From Aselliscus stoliczkanus (Eukaryota > Chordata > Mammalia > Chiroptera > Hipposideridae), in NCBI GenBank assembly GCA_033961575.1, contig CM066733.1, positions 139,984,421-140,048,420 of the forward strand: a stretch of 64,000 nt of DNA, written 5' to 3'. Shown piece after piece: positions 1 through 11,545 of the stretch; position 1 is the first letter of the stretch, and each line of letters starts with the position of its first letter. The translations under genes and the position numbers were made by a program. The notes beneath the pieces were generated by a model. That model did not search any database and was not told the origin of the DNA. It saw nothing but the letters and a program-made list of their open reading frames with translations.

Positions 1-850
1 CTGAAAGGCACGGGTAAAATTATTTTGGGCAGAGCCTTGTTAAGATACGCTCGGATGAGTTCAAAATTCATTTATTGTCTCATATTATAATAGGAGTTCT
101 ACTGTCACTTAAGACCTCCACTGTCTGTGTTCTGCATTTTTAGAGCACTGTTTTTTATTTTCAGGCTGTCCATAAGGTCTCACTTTTCTATGCAGGTATC
201 CTATGTGTTAAAAAAAAATGCCTTATTCCTTTTATTTCTGTTTATTGTGATATGGTGACCTTGTGGCAGGAACTTGAAGTAATTGAAAGAATGTTCTGGA
301 CTTTCAGTCTGAAGACTGAAAGGTTCAGGGTCAGACCTTGCATTTGTTAATTTCCTGACTGGGCCTTACGGTCTTCACTAGGTCACTATTAGTGTTACAG
401 GCTGCGTTGTACCCATATCCAATGTCAGTACTTTGTAGACAATACAGTTTCTCTTCTAGGCAATATAATAAATGTGATGTACAATTGTTTGTTTTTATGT
501 CAAATTATGTTACAATGCCCCAGATTTTATTAGGGTGTCTTCTGGTTGTAAACATGTTTACCAACATGTTTACCAGTAAATATAATACTCTATATTATAT
601 ATATTATTTTACATATTACTTTAAAATTATTTGAAGTTATTTTTTTGAGATGGTCAATATTTAATGGATCATTTCTACTTTACGTAATGCATTCTGTCTC
701 ATACAAGACCTTTTTTGGTGGGTTAATGGTAGTTTTTGGTTAAAAAGTCCCAGGTATTTTTTTTCTTCCTGATTTTAACTCTATAGATGTTGTATTGTTT
801 TAGTGATAAGCTATTGTTTTGTTAAAGGCTAACCTTTTTCAAGTCCAGTA

Positions 851-1184
851 TAGGCATACCTTGGGGATAGTGTGGGTTCCATTCCAGACCACTACAAAAA
901 AAGCGAATATTGTAATAAAACGAGTCATGCAATTTTTTGGTTTCCCAGTGCATATAAAAGTTATATTTACACTATACTATAGTGTAACTGTGAAGTACCA
1001 TTATGTCAAAAAAAAAAACACCAAAAAACTTATGTACCTTAACTAGAAAATACTTTATTCCCAATCTAAGCCTTCAGTGGGTCATAACGTTTTTGCTGGG
1101 GGAGGGTCTTACCTTCCATTTTTAATAAAATGCAATATCTGTGAAACACATTAAAGTGAAGCACAATAAAATGAGGTGTGCCTA
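851..1184 (-). mobile_element. Internally deleted Tigger1-type DNA transposon
   Basis: The two ends are terminal inverted repeats of the Tigger type: 'taggcatacctt' at 851 and the reverse-complement-like 'aaaatgaggtgtgccta' ending at 1184. The element is flanked by TA target duplications at 849-850 and 1185-1186. Only about 334 bases remain, against roughly 2.4 kb for a full Tigger1, so the transposase gene is gone. It is a non-autonomous, fossil TcMar-Tigger copy. The orientation is my inference from remembered Tigger ends. Confidence 0.8.
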
Positions 1185-1309
1185 TATTATAACATAAGCT
1201 ATTCAAGTATGAATATTTGACCTTCAGCTGTTTTTTATAAAATAACATCATCTATTATTTTGTGTTTTGGTAAGAGGCAAATAATACTTAGTGTGCTTTG
1301 GTTGAGAGA

Positions 1310-1620
1310 TTGCCGTGGGACAGAGACAGTGTTTGGCACCTTGCATTCATTTACCTCATTTAATCCTCACAGCTACTGTCTGAGAGGATTGTGAGGCCCG
1401 TTGAAGTGCTTTGGAAGCTGACGCTCAGAAAGGAGAGGCTAGGTAACTTGTTCAGCCTCTCACAGAAAGTTAGTGATGGCGCTTATGCTCTCAAATACTG
1501 TGCTGTACAAACTTGGGAAGACTACAGAGCTCCCTGGCTGAGTTTCTTCCTCTGTAAATGAGAACTGTGATATCTTCTCAAAGGACTGTCATGAAGGTGA
1601 AATAAAATAGTGTTTGTAAA
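1310..1620. repeat. MIR SINE fragments
   Basis: The stretch contains degenerate forms of the MIR core, such as 'catttaatcctcacagctac' and 'gtttcttcctctgtaaatga', the latter followed by a 'tgaaataaaatagtg'-like tail. MIRs are ancient tRNA-derived mammalian SINEs. The copy is old and the boundaries are approximate. Confidence 0.6.
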
Positions 1621-1724
1621 AAGTATAATCCCCTAACTATTCATAGGAAACACTTAAAATATCTAGTTCTTATAGTAGTAAGTGAACCTAGAACTTATTC
1701 TCCAAGCATGCTATTGCTGCGTTT

Positions 1725-2620
1725 TGCCAATGATTTATTGAATGATTTGATCAATATTTATTGAGTCTTGTGTTTAGCACTGGGGATGCAAATATTGGGT
1801 TGTTGGACGCATTTTTGCAACAAAAAACATAGAAAAAATATGTCATGACTTTTCCCACAACCCAATATAACTAAGGACTAAGAAGAAGAAAATAATTAAA
1901 GGAGGGCAGGCCGAGTGGCTCAGTTGGTTAAGAGCATGAGCTCTGAGCAACAGGGTTGCTGGTTCGAGTCCCACGTGGGCCGGTGAGCTGCCACTGAGCT
2001 GCCAGCAGGTGCAGGATAGCTCAGCTGATGAGAGCATGTGCTCCTAACAACAAGGTTTCTGGTTCGATTCCCTCATGGGATGGTGGGCCTTGCCCACCTG
2101 CAACTAAGATTGAACACGGCATCTTGAGCTGAGTGACCACAAGCTGCCAATGGGCGGCCAGATGGTAACTGGACTTGGGAGCTGAGCTAGCTGCGTCCTC
2201 TGCAACTATGACTAAATGACAACAAGTTGGCTGTTCCCCTTCCCCAATTCATCAACACTGATCCCTTTCCCCAATTCCCCCAATAAAATCTTAAAAAAAA
2301 AAAAAGAAAAGAAAAGAATTAAAAGAAAAAAATGCTATGGTGTGATTAAAGAGCACATTGTTAAGAAGATACAGTGTTGTCAGAGGTAGGGGTGATGGGC
2401 TGTGGAATTTAGGCATCTCAGGGGAGGGAGCTTGAAAGTGAGTTTTGAAGCATTTATAGTTGTTTTCCATACATTCCTCCTAGGGAGGGTCTTCCAGGGA
2501 AAACAAGAACAGGCAAAGGTGGGAGGCAGAAATAGTATGGCCAAGTAAGAGATGTGCAAAGGTTAGATGGAGAGGAAATTTCAGGGACCAGGGCAGGATT
2601 GGAAACTGAGGTCACTTAGG
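1725..2620 (-). repeat. L2 LINE fragment, interrupted by a SINE
   Basis: The left part, with 'atttattgagtcttgtgtttagcactggggatgc', is a diverged form of the usual antisense L2 3' region. The right part (about 2370-2620) reads as purine-rich antisense L2 sequence ('gggagggtcttccagg', 'cagggcaggattgga'). A dimeric SINE at 1904-2318 splits it. Family assignment is by memory and the edges are approximate. Confidence 0.5.
1904..2318 (+). mobile_element. Dimeric tRNA-derived SINE with long tail module
   Basis: Two tRNA-like units follow each other. The first has an A-box-like 'tggctcagttggtt' and a B-box-like 'ggttcgagtccc'. The second has 'tagctcagctgatg' and 'ggttcgattccc'. A body with 'gcaactaagattgaacac' follows, then the pyrimidine-rich tail ending 'ccccaataaaatctt' and a poly(A) of AAAAG type. 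The same tail occurs on the elements at 27026 and 51335. These SINEs need L1 enzymes to move. Confidence 0.88.
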
Positions 2621-3743
2621 ATTTTCTCTGCCATGCTAATGAGTTGGCATGGAGAATCCTTCTAGCTTGAAAAGGATCTATCTCCCAGGTCTTCATAAGG
2701 AAAAAGATGTACCCGCTGACATGATGTTAGCAATAAATGTAGAAATTCCCCTAAAGATTTTCCAATGGATCTCTGTGGAGTGCGGTAATTATTGCTCACA
2801 GACTAATAATGTGAAACCAATACATATTTTACTCTTTTTTTTAGAAGAGAAAAAAATAATGAATCTCTTCTCTGACATCTTATGTTTTAACTAAAGCAAT
2901 ATTTGTGTTCTTAAGTTTATGTTTAATTTCCCTTCATGTTGTCACTTATAAATTGGGGCCACCTTGGAACTTTAAGAGATGATATGTGCACTGTTATCAG
3001 AGCCACAGAGAAAGCGTACACGGTTCCATCTGCTTTTGTGTGGACTGCCTGTAGTTAAATACTTGCACAGTTCAGCAACTCCTGGTCTTATTCCTTAATG
3101 AGCAATTGCTATCCACTGTTTGAAAATGAATTTACAACTTGTTTTTACTCTTAGGGATAACATTTGGAAATGTAGATGTTATCTAGCTAGTTTGCAGATG
3201 AAAATCTTGTGTGACTCAAATATGTCTTATTGAAATTACTTGATAAAGTCAGTTTCCTTCATAGATATATTTTCAAAATACTAAGTCATCATTATGAAAC
3301 ATGGGAACTTCAAATTACAACATTTATTTTTTTTTGAAACATAAGATACGTAATAGTATTTTAGGTGGTTTCTAAAGTTATTTTACTTAAATACTCTTGG
3401 ATACAAAGGGTGAATTACCTGCTTTGGTATAGGTAGTCTTAATAATTAGCACTATTGCTTGACTTACTTATGTTTTGAAATTTGAAGCAGTGTTGTTTCC
3501 TGATGGATACTTACAAATGAAAACGTGATTTTCCAGTGATTTTCATTAGTTTTTTAAACATTAAAATGCTCTCCTTCAAATATTACTGGTTCTCTATTAA
3601 ATATATGTGTTTATTTTGCACTTTCTTATATATATATGCCATGATTTAGGCCTTTTTGTGATTAAAAAGACAAAGTCATAGACATAAAAATTTAAATTCT
3701 TATTAAGGGTGACACAATATAATTCATTAAAAATTGTATTCTA

Positions 3744-3848
3744 GGGCCAGCCGATTGGCACTGTGGTTAAGAGCTGGCTTGGGACACCAGTGGTCCCGGT
3801 TTGGATCCCACATATGAGAGCCAGTGACATTGTCCTCAAAAAAAAAAG
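3744..3848 (+). mobile_element. Short tRNA-derived SINE (about 100 bp type)
   Basis: The head 'gggccagccgattggcactg', the B-box-like 'ggtttggatccc' and the end 'ccagtgacattgtcctc' plus poly(A) match the short SINE type seen repeatedly in the window. Target duplications flank it: 'aattgtattcta' just before and 'aattatattcta' just after, with one difference. It is therefore a complete insertion. Confidence 0.88.
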
Positions 3849-4717
3849 AATTATATTCTATTTTTACATCAGTAGCTAGTAGTAGGAGCTATAAAAATAA
3901 TGATACCACCACCAAGCTCTGAATAGCCTTCAAACCCTTTCTTAAAAATACATGATCTGGTTTGTCATATGAATTCATATCCTTATCTTCTGACAGATGG
4001 TTTATACACTTATAAATGTTATTCTTACAACATTTAATTAAGAGTTTCTTTTTTATACCCCTAAGATTATTTGTTTTCTTAAATCCTTTAAAACTTTTGC
4101 TTTGTATTTTCTAGAGCTCTTTTTATAGCTGGCTATATTCATAAATAATACTTATTTTAATGAACTGTCCAAATTTCCATTTTTCTTGTATTTTCTAATA
4201 CTTGTAAAATTTTTCCATTCTCGTATCTTTCCCTGTTCTTATTCTTTATTTCTTATGAATAAAGTAGAGTAATATTTGCCACCAATATGAATAATATGTT
4301 ACATAATGATGTCTCCAAAGAATACGCAAAGAGAATTATGTGTTTTTCCTTATTATTTTAGATACAGACATTTTTTCATGTTATTTTAAGTCCATTGTGT
4401 TGTACAGTGGTGTCTAGCTTTCAAAACCATCTTTTCTATCAAATTTCTGTATAATTTTTCATAATGAAAGAAGATAACATTCTTTAGTTGCAATCTTTTT
4501 GAATTTAATGAAGGAAGAATTCTTCTTACATTATCTGATAACCTTTGGTATTGCAGAATGTATACATTATTATTAACACATTTAATACATATTTAAAATA
4601 ATTATTAGGAGTTGCTTCTTTTGTGATGTATTTAATCCAGATATACAAAGTAAATATATCATGTTCTACTTAACCTGAATAATTTTCTCAGTATTTTAAA
4701 ATAATACATTCTTTTAG

Positions 4718-4853
4718 GCTAAAAGGAGAAAGTAAGCAGGTGATGGAATATAGAAAAAGACTAGATGAGCTTATCTGTTGGTTAACCAAGGCTGAGAAAG
4801 CTGTGCTAATGAGGCCCACCACTGAGCTGGAAGACAACCTGAAAGAATTAACA
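4718..4853 (+). CDS. UTRN: Utrophin exon, rod spectrin-like repeat (136 bp; about dystrophin exon 48 position)
   Basis: The exon follows the acceptor 'ttcttttag' and ends at a strong donor 'gtaagta' (4854). It begins with one base that completes a codon of the previous exon, then encodes 45 residues including [20 protein letters not shown]. The ICWL core with its tryptophan and heptad-like leucines is typical of helix A of a spectrin repeat. The exon ends on a codon boundary, so the next exon is in phase 0, as seen at 6218. No transmembrane or catalytic segment is present; the role is structural, within the flexible rod between the actin-binding and dystroglycan-binding ends. Homology numbering is approximate for this exon. 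Confidence 0.94.
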
Positions 4854-5720
4854 GTAAGTAGTTTTCTCTGTATTTGCCAACGCTTTTAAATGCTTGAACA
4901 TTTGCATGAAAAAATAAGATCAACTATTAGAAGAAGAAAAGGGGAAGAAACTGTATGTACTTTGTGGCATATGTGGTGACCTTTAAGAAAAGAGGAATAT
5001 CTTTTTTTTTTTTTTTTTTTTTTTTTTAAGCAGCTATAATTTTGTTCATGCAGAGGTAAGGCTGCACTCACATAAAGAAGATAAATCACGTGGTTTTAGT
5101 ATTAGACCAAAAGTTTTTAGGCTATTTTAAACTGACTTCATCATTTTAGAATGTAATATTGCTGTGAAGTACAGTTTTTGCTTTTAGGTTTAGAAGATAA
5201 TTACTGATTACTATCTATAAAATTGAATTTTATAGAAACTCAATAAAACTCTTAAGTGATGTTAGAGTAACCCACTACAGGTTACTCTGGGTTTATGTGA
5301 AGTATTAATGAAATGTATTAATGAAATTTTTTTTGTTGTCGTTGATCTGCAACCAACAAGAATTGTTTGTAGTTTATATGTATACTATATGTAAAAATAC
5401 CTATTAATATATAGATATGTAAACATACCCAAATATCCATACATTTTTATATCCATAAATTATATACTTTATGTGTTAAGAATTAAAATACTTGTTGCAG
5501 AACAATAAGCATAATGGCTTTATATTTTTATTTAAAAAAATAAATTGTGTGTGCATATATACACAGGTATGCATCAAAGTATGCCTAAAATGATACCCAC
5601 TGATTTGATAAGAGATTTTGTCTAAAGAAGTATGATTGGGGCATTTTGGGAAAGAAACTGTTAGTAATGATGAAAAATATGTGGTAAACAATTATTAAGT
5701 TTTTTTCAAAATGTCTAGAT

Positions 5721-5744
5721 ATTAGATATTTCAAAATATCTAAT
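5721..5744. repeat. Short palindrome, 11-bp arms
   Basis: The arms 'attagatattt' and 'aaatatctaat' are perfect inverted repeats separated by two bases. It is AT-only apart from one G/C pair and sits in an intron, so it may be chance in AT-rich DNA. Confidence 0.7.
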
Positions 5745-6013
5745 AAGCTTGTTCCTAGTTTTAACTAAAAATTTCGTTAGTACTTGGAACATCCCTTTTG
5801 TAAACAATTTGGAGGCAGTCACAGAGGGTGGGGCAGTATTAGGGTAGGTAGAGGTAAGGTAGAGACAGATGCATAAAATGCACCTGCCGTTTCTTCTTTT
5901 TGTCTTTCATTAGAACAGACATCGTTTTCATTATCTACGAATAGAATGTATTTATGGATGTAAATATGATGCAGTATGACCCTGCTAAGAGCCAGGGGTG
6001 GGGATTGGGAGCA

Positions 6014-6070
6014 CTAGGCACAGTCAACAAACTGTAACTGATATGTTACAGTTTGTTGACATAAGCCTAG
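6014..6070. repeat. Long hairpin, perfect 16-bp stem plus outer 6-bp stem
   Basis: The arms at 6023-6038 (gtcaacaaactgtaac) and 6045-6060 (gttacagtttgttgac) are perfect reverse complements with a 6-base spacer. Outside them, CTAGGC (6014-6019) and GCCTAG (6065-6070) pair again across a small internal loop. The end of the structure lies 147 bases before the next exon. Function is unknown. Confidence 0.9.
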
Positions 6071-6217
6071 GCTTCTTATAAGTCTATTTTCCACTTAAAA
6101 AATTAAATGCCCACGTTTGTAAGAATACTTTCCCAAACTGTGTTGTTTTCTAATATAGTTCTTGAGCTTTCCCCATAATGACTGCCTTCTAACCACACCT
6201 CTCTTCTGACACCTTAG

Positions 6218-6367
6218 TGCTTAACCCAGGAGATGGACCTACAAGGTGAAAAACTCAAATGGCTGAATAGAACTGAACTGGAAATGCTTTCAGATAAAAG
6301 TCTGAGTTTACACGAAAGAGAAAATATTTCAGAAAACTTGAGAACTATAAATTCGACGTGGAATAAG
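6218..6367 (+). CDS. UTRN: Utrophin exon, spectrin-like repeat (150 bp; about dystrophin exon 49 position)
   Basis: The acceptor 'accttag' precedes it and the donor is AAG|gtgtgc, a weaker-than-consensus GT site. It encodes exactly 50 residues in phase 0-0, including [20 protein letters not shown], a stretch I recognise as utrophin and not dystrophin. A helix with W at its core is followed by the NSTWNK end of the repeat. The first codon is TGC (Cys); I remember an aspartate at this place in human utrophin, so this may be a lineage change. The preceding intron carries a strong hairpin close to the acceptor. Confidence 0.96.
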
Positions 6368-7079
6368 GTGTGCCTTCAGAATTACTGTGATACCTTTCTC
6401 ATGTTTATTGTTTTTGTTTCCAAAGAAGTGGGATCATGTAACTGTTTTAAGGCTATTGAAATATGGACACATTTTACTAATGCTTACTAATGCTTATAAT
6501 TATTCGTTTTTTGCATCTCTCATGGACAGAAGCATATATTTTTAAAGAATGCTTTTTATTTCACATGTACTTTTTTGGCCTAGGGGATTTATATGTTATA
6601 TACTACATTAAATAATGAATATGTATTGGAATTAGGCAATAAAAAGCAAATAATTACACTCTGAAAATGAACACATTTCTACTTCCTGATGTTGCACTTG
6701 ACCTTTTGTATATGTATGTTTATTTTGAATGATTTCATTCATTCAGCATACACTTACTAGGTTCCATGTGGAATGTAATGGCATGTGGCTACAAATAGGA
6801 CTAAAATAAGGTCCTTTTTCTCATACTATTATTACTTTCTTTGTAGTTGAAATGAAGAGTAACAGGCAGATAAAATCATAGATTTCTATTTATTTTCGTT
6901 TGGGCCATACCATACCTGAGTATGAGTTCTGTCCGGGACATTGAATGGATATGTCTGTGCCCTGGTTTGGATGGACCTCAGATCTATTGTTTTCGCCCCC
7001 TTGCTCCTCTAAAAATGGTGGCCACCAACCTGTATCTAATGATGTAGGTGCTTTATTGATCTGGCCTCTCTGATTGGAA

Positions 7080-7870
7080 CTTCTGTCTTGATGACTCACA
7101 CCTGTGTGTCTCCTGCACCTGTCTTCACGCTCTGGCCTGGCACGTACATCTGCCTGCTCAGCAGCCCTACTTGGATGTCTGCTCAGGCATCTCAAAGTGG
7201 CGTCTGAAGCTGAACTCCTGCTCTCCACCTCCCTCCTGTGCATTAATATACTTCTCCCTCCTCAGCTATTGGTAATTATATCCTTCTTGTTTAGGCCTAG
7301 AACCTTGGACTCAATCTTATGGTATGCGACTTATATTTCAATTTAAAACCCCCCTGCAAAATACCCAAATGTTGCAGTCACTGTTATCATCTTCTCCTTC
7401 AAGATACATACCTATTTGATGGATGGCTAGATAACTAGATACATGATAAAGCAAACGTAGCACAATTTTAACAGTTGTAGATATTGGGTGGCACGTGGGT
7501 GTTCCTGCAGTTGTTTCAACTTTTCATAGGTTAGGAACATGTCATAAATTTGACTGCTCCTCACTACCCCTATTTCACCAACTGGTTTCAAGCCTCCATC
7601 ATTTCTTGTGTTGCCCACTGCAAAGGTGTTTCCACAGATCCCCCCATTTCCTCCTTTGCCCTTTATTAATCTCTTCTCAACAAAGCAGCAAAAGTATTTA
7701 TTAAAACAGAATTCAGATCAAGTAAACTCCGCTGCGTGAAAACCCACTAATGATGTTCTGCCTCACTCAGAGTAAAAGCCTCGCATGTTTTGGCTTCCTG
7801 CTCCTTCTCTGACTGCATCTGCTACTGTCTCACCCTTACACTCTTTCCAGACATGTTGGCCCCGTGTCCA
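7080..7870 (+). repeat. L2 LINE fragment, forward
   Basis: Diverged L2 reverse-transcriptase-region sequence is readable in pieces: 'gatgtctgctcaggcatctc' and 'ctgaactcctgctctccacc', then 'ccttggactcaatctta', and at the right 'gtaaaagcctcgcatgtttt' with 'cttacactctttccagacat'. The frames are broken. It is an ancient, dead copy. Confidence 0.7.
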
Positions 7871-8109
7871 ACATGCCAGGTTTGGCTTGTGCGTATTCAG
7901 TCAGAGTGCACGTATTTATTTAACACAAAGGGTGCCACTGGGTATCATGTAGAATAGGGCGTGGTGGACACTTGGGGAGCAGTACATGAGATAAACCCAA
8001 CCCTTCCCTAGTCCCAGGGCTTAATATATTTCTACCTGGGTGAATTATGAATGTCCAAGACCAAGCAATGCTTGCAGAGAATTTCAACAAACACACTTTG
8101 GGAAATACT

Positions 8110-9290
8110 TCTCAGGGGCATTTCTTTCATTCATGTATTCATTCACTCAATAATAGGTTTCGGTTGGATTCTCACTTTATGCCAGGCACCATTTTAAGAA
8201 CTAGGAATACAGCGAAGAGCATGTCACTATTTCTAGCCCAAGGAGTCTATCGTGGTGAGATAAGTAGAAAAGCAATGATAACAGAAGTATCTGGGGGAAC
8301 ATAAAAGTAGGGTTCCTAGCTGGCTTTGGAGGGTAACCATGGAAGATTTTGTGGAGGAGGTCATATCCTAGCTAATTTATAAAGGATGGATAAGACTTGG
8401 TCAGATGAAAAAATGAGGGAAGGGCACTGCAGGGGGAAGAAGGAGCAAGTGAAAGGGACTAGGGGAGATGAATGAGCACAGTGCATGTGGGTCCTGGAAG
8501 GAGCTCAATATGAACTGAAAGGACGAGAATTGCTTGTGGAATCCATGTCCTAGAGGCCTCACCATGCATCACAAGCAATTTGAGCCCCATCTTCAGAACA
8601 GTTCACCACCTTGAGGGTGGTGGTTAGTTACTGATGGGCTTTAAGCAGGAGAAAATTACGTTTTGAAAGCACACACTGTAGTTGAACTGTAGAGATGGAT
8701 GGAGTGATCCTAAGGCTGGATATCCATAGGCTATCAGGATATCAAGTAACTCCTCTGACCAAAGCCCACTGTCCATATCAGGATAACTGATCTGGAAAGA
8801 TCAATGAATCATTAGACAACTTTGTGAAAGGGTTGTCAGTCAGGGAGACTGCTGATGAATCCAGATTTGGACATGTCTGACAGAGAGCCAGACTAAAGAT
8901 ATATTTTAGGGAGTCAGCCTCTTAAAACTCGGTGTGGTAAATAACACCATTAGAAACCAGGATCCAGGGAGAGAGGCCTGAGTCAGTGGTCAATAGAACA
9001 GAAAACCTACCCTGTAGAAGTTAGCGTTTGATGAACGGGCAGAGGAGACCGGGCTGGTGAAAGACACAGATCAGTCAGAGAGGGAGGAGTCAAGTCAGGA
9101 GTGCACAATTCACAGAATTAACGGGAAGGGGAGTGACAGCATTAAATGTTGCAAAGGGCCAGGCCAGCTAAGGACTTGATAGTCACATCAGTGGAGTGGG
9201 GACTCACACAAGATGATGCGGGTAGTGAAGGCTTGGAGGAGGAAGCTTAGGCGTGGAGGAGGAAGAAAGGCAGCAGAGCTGTCAATTAGA
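8110..9290 (-). repeat. L2 LINE fragments, reverse
   Basis: The left end carries the familiar antisense L2 3' region ('tattcattcactcaataata', 'tatgccaggcaccattttaa', 'ctaggaatacagcgaagagc'). Purine-rich antisense L2 body follows, including 'ttaagcaggagaaaattacg' and, nearer the right, 'agaggagaccgggctggtga'. Some of the middle (8700-9000) is too diverged to call. Confidence 0.65.
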
Positions 9291-9367
9291 GGAACACTTC
9301 CTCTTTTGTAAATATATCCTTTTGTTTATGTAGTGCTCTTCTGTTTCTCTTTGGCCTGACGCTATAG

Positions 9368-9443
9368 GTGTGCAGAGAAGTGCCTAGAGCACTGAAGGAA
9401 TGCGTGCAGGAGCCCTGTTCTCTTTCTCAGACAAGAATTGCTG
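9368..9443 (+). CDS. UTRN: Utrophin exon, hinge-like linker (76 bp; about dystrophin exon 50 position)
   Basis: The acceptor is 'gctatag' and the donor is G|gtaagac. It encodes 25 residues plus one base of the next codon, including [16 protein letters not shown] and ending SQTRIA. The start VCREVP.. matches my memory of utrophin ICREVPTTLKEC... The region has prolines and three cysteines (CRE, ECV, EPC) and lacks the spectrin-repeat tryptophan, so with the start of the next exon it forms the linker equivalent to the dystrophin hinge 3 region. The phase-1 end matches the two bases that open the next exon. Confidence 0.93.
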
Positions 9444-10599
9444 GTAAGACACAGATTATTCCTTAACAATTTTTTTTTAAATGCATACAGGAAAATGTTA
9501 TGACTATGAGCATCATATGTGAATTAGAAAAACTGACTTAAAAACCAAATGCACTTGTGATTTGTTATTTTACTTTCAGTTATTTGAAAAGAATGCCTTC
9601 TTTAAAGCCAAGGCATAGTTGACTTTCCTGTGTATGCAAGGCACTTGTGGTAGATAAGACTTTTTAACTTTCCTGGGACTGGAGTGGGACTTGGACCTCA
9701 GTAGCGCCTGCTGAAGAGAAGGGATGAGCAAGGCGGGGACGTGGGAACACACAGTTTATCAGAAAATCAGCTATAACCCGTAATGCTAGCATATTCTAGG
9801 GGTGTGTAATGAGATGTTGATTTGGACTGTAAACAAAAGGTATAGATATCCTTGGAACCATGCAGGAAATGGGGATTTAGAAGTCTTCCATCTCAGGGAT
9901 GCTATTTACAGACAAATGCCGATCACTTAGATGTGGAGACAGAGCAGTTTTCTCACTCTTTCCTTCTTTCCTTGTGTGGATTACCATGCAGGCTATGGCA
10001 CCATGGCTGCTCCCAACTGCCCTGCAGTGTCTCTGAAATGCCCAGTCCTGCTCTCCCTCTGTTGACTGTTCTTGGCCCTTTTCTATATTAACACATTGTT
10101 TGTGGGAAACGAGTAAACTCGTCACATCACTCAAATGCCCGCTTACAATGTGTTAATTTTAAAATCAGAAATTTGTGTATGTGATTTTGTCAAGGTACAT
10201 GCAAACCTGTTGGGATGTTTTAATTGAAGTTGTGCTAAATTTACAGATTGACTATATTTTGTAGAAAATCCTTTAAGCCTCATCTAACATACCATATGCC
10301 AATGTGAGTTCCAGAAGGGTTTAATAATTAATGCCACTATCTCTTGTATAAAACTAAAGAAAAACAGTAACCAGCCTCCCATCATTAAAAACAAAACAAG
10401 ACCAAAGCAAACAAACAAAAAATGAGAGAAAGAAAATACTTATCCAATCTTTGAAGAAGATAAGAATCTCTAACTTTAAAAGTTCTGGGAAAACAATCTC
10501 GTAAGACTGATTTATGGACTTGGTCACCTAAGTTTAATAACATATAAATATTAAAAAAAAAAAGCATTGAAATTTTCAGCAATATGGCAACGGTTCATC

Positions 10600-11260
10600 T
10601 TATCTGTAAAAAGAGTTGATGCAAATCGATAAAGAAGCAGATAAAGAATACAGACAGTTATAAATTATACCATGTTTGGTTAACACATGTGAAAAATATT
10701 TACTTTCACTGATAATCAAAAAACCATTAAATGAAGGCCACGGTGAAAGCTGCATATTTCTTCATTGAGATATATTGTTGGTGTGGATGCAGTGTTTATA
10801 GTGCCACACAATGCTGCTGCAAGCCTAAATTTCCAACTTTTGAGGAAAGCAAGTTGATAGTAAGTATTAAATACATTAACTTGTTTGAGGAAAGCAAGTT
10901 GATAGTAAGTATTAAATACATTAACTTGTTTCATATTTTCTGAACCAGCCATTCTACTTTAGGAAATCTATACCAAAGTGGTGATCAGAAATGTGCAAAA
11001 TACTGTCCTCAAAAAAGTTTTTCCTTGAAAATTCTTTTTTTTTTAAAGTAAAATTTAAGGAGGAATCCAAATATCCAGCTATAGGCAAAGGGTTAATTCA
11101 CAGTGAATATGTATGTAGATTATTACATAGGTATTCGCTATGATGTATATTAAAAATAACTGATGCTCATTTTATAAAGTTAAATGAAAAAAGAGAAAAA
11201 ACCATGAGTACAGTGGCTTTATTATTAAGGTAAACATCTTGACAAAATAAAACACCACTC
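10600..11260 (+). repeat. Ancient L1 ORF2 3' fragment
   Basis: The order of motifs follows the end of L1 ORF2 in sense orientation: 'ttcactgataatcaaaaaac', then 'ttgttggtgtggatgcagtg', 'ccattctactttaggaaatc' and 'aggaatccaaatatccagct'. It is heavily diverged and not coding. The assignment is from memory of L1 layout. Confidence 0.5.
10839..10931. repeat. Perfect 45-bp tandem duplication (2 copies)
   Basis: The bases 10839-10883 are repeated without a mismatch at 10884-10928, and the first three bases of the unit follow again. The identity is complete although the host L1 fragment is old, so the duplication is recent or an assembly artefact. Confidence 0.95.
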
Positions 11261-11545
11261 CTAATTTTCTCACAGTTGATGTATTTTTTATTTTATTTTC
11301 TCAGGGAATCAGTGTTAGTTACTTCTGCCCTGCAATATTGTAAGACCGTGTGTCTCATTGGCTGTACGGCTACCAGAGACATAGATATTACAAGAATACC
11401 ATTGCCATTTCAGTATGAAAAAATAACCTCCGTTTTGTTACTTAAACTACATTTTACGTGAATATACATACACACGTCGCCATTATACAACCACAGTCAG
11501 AATATCCTGTGGTGTATTAATTCTTTGCTCCCTTTTTAATTTTAG

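Larger units (their letters stand above)
1..4717 (+). other. UTRN: UTRN intron (3' part), upstream of first exon in window
   Basis: No utrophin exon was recognised here. The stretch holds a Tigger DNA-transposon remnant (851-1184), MIR sequence around 1310-1620, an L2 LINE in minus orientation split by a dimeric SINE (about 1725-2620), and a short SINE (3744-3848). From about 2650 to 3740 and 3850 to 4700 I see only AT-rich unique intron sequence. The intron ends in a normal acceptor, 'ttcttttag', at 4709-4717. Confidence 0.8.
4854..6217 (+). other. UTRN: UTRN intron, 1,364 bp
   Basis: A canonical GT-AG intron. It contains a 20-plus base T run at about 5001-5028, AT-rich unique sequence, a short palindrome at 5721-5744 and a long hairpin at 6014-6070. 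No transposon was recognised in it with confidence. Confidence 0.88.
6368..9367 (+). other. UTRN: UTRN intron, 3,000 bp
   Basis: A GT-AG intron. It is dominated by two L2 LINE blocks, one forward at about 7080-7870 and one reverse at about 8110-9290. The part from 6370 to 7080 is AT-rich with no repeat I can name. Confidence 0.85.
9444..11545 (+). other. UTRN: UTRN intron, 2,102 bp
   Basis: A GT-AG intron. It holds unique sequence to about 10560, then a diverged L1 fragment (about 10600-11260) that contains a perfect 45-bp tandem duplication. The acceptor tract is 'ccctttttaattttag'. Confidence 0.85.

Noticed and set aside
1911..2090. tRNA genes
   Set aside because: A and B boxes are present, but the cloverleaf is degenerate and the copy has a SINE body, poly(A) and relatives elsewhere. 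The same holds for all other copies.
5001..5028. Poly(T) run as the tail of a reverse SINE or LINE
   Set aside because: No SINE head or L1 3' end follows it, and no target duplication was found.
6890..7346. Overlapping open frames on both strands (up to 117 codons) as possible genes
   Set aside because: The stretch lies largely in an L2 LINE fragment, has no splice or start support, and the products resemble nothing known.
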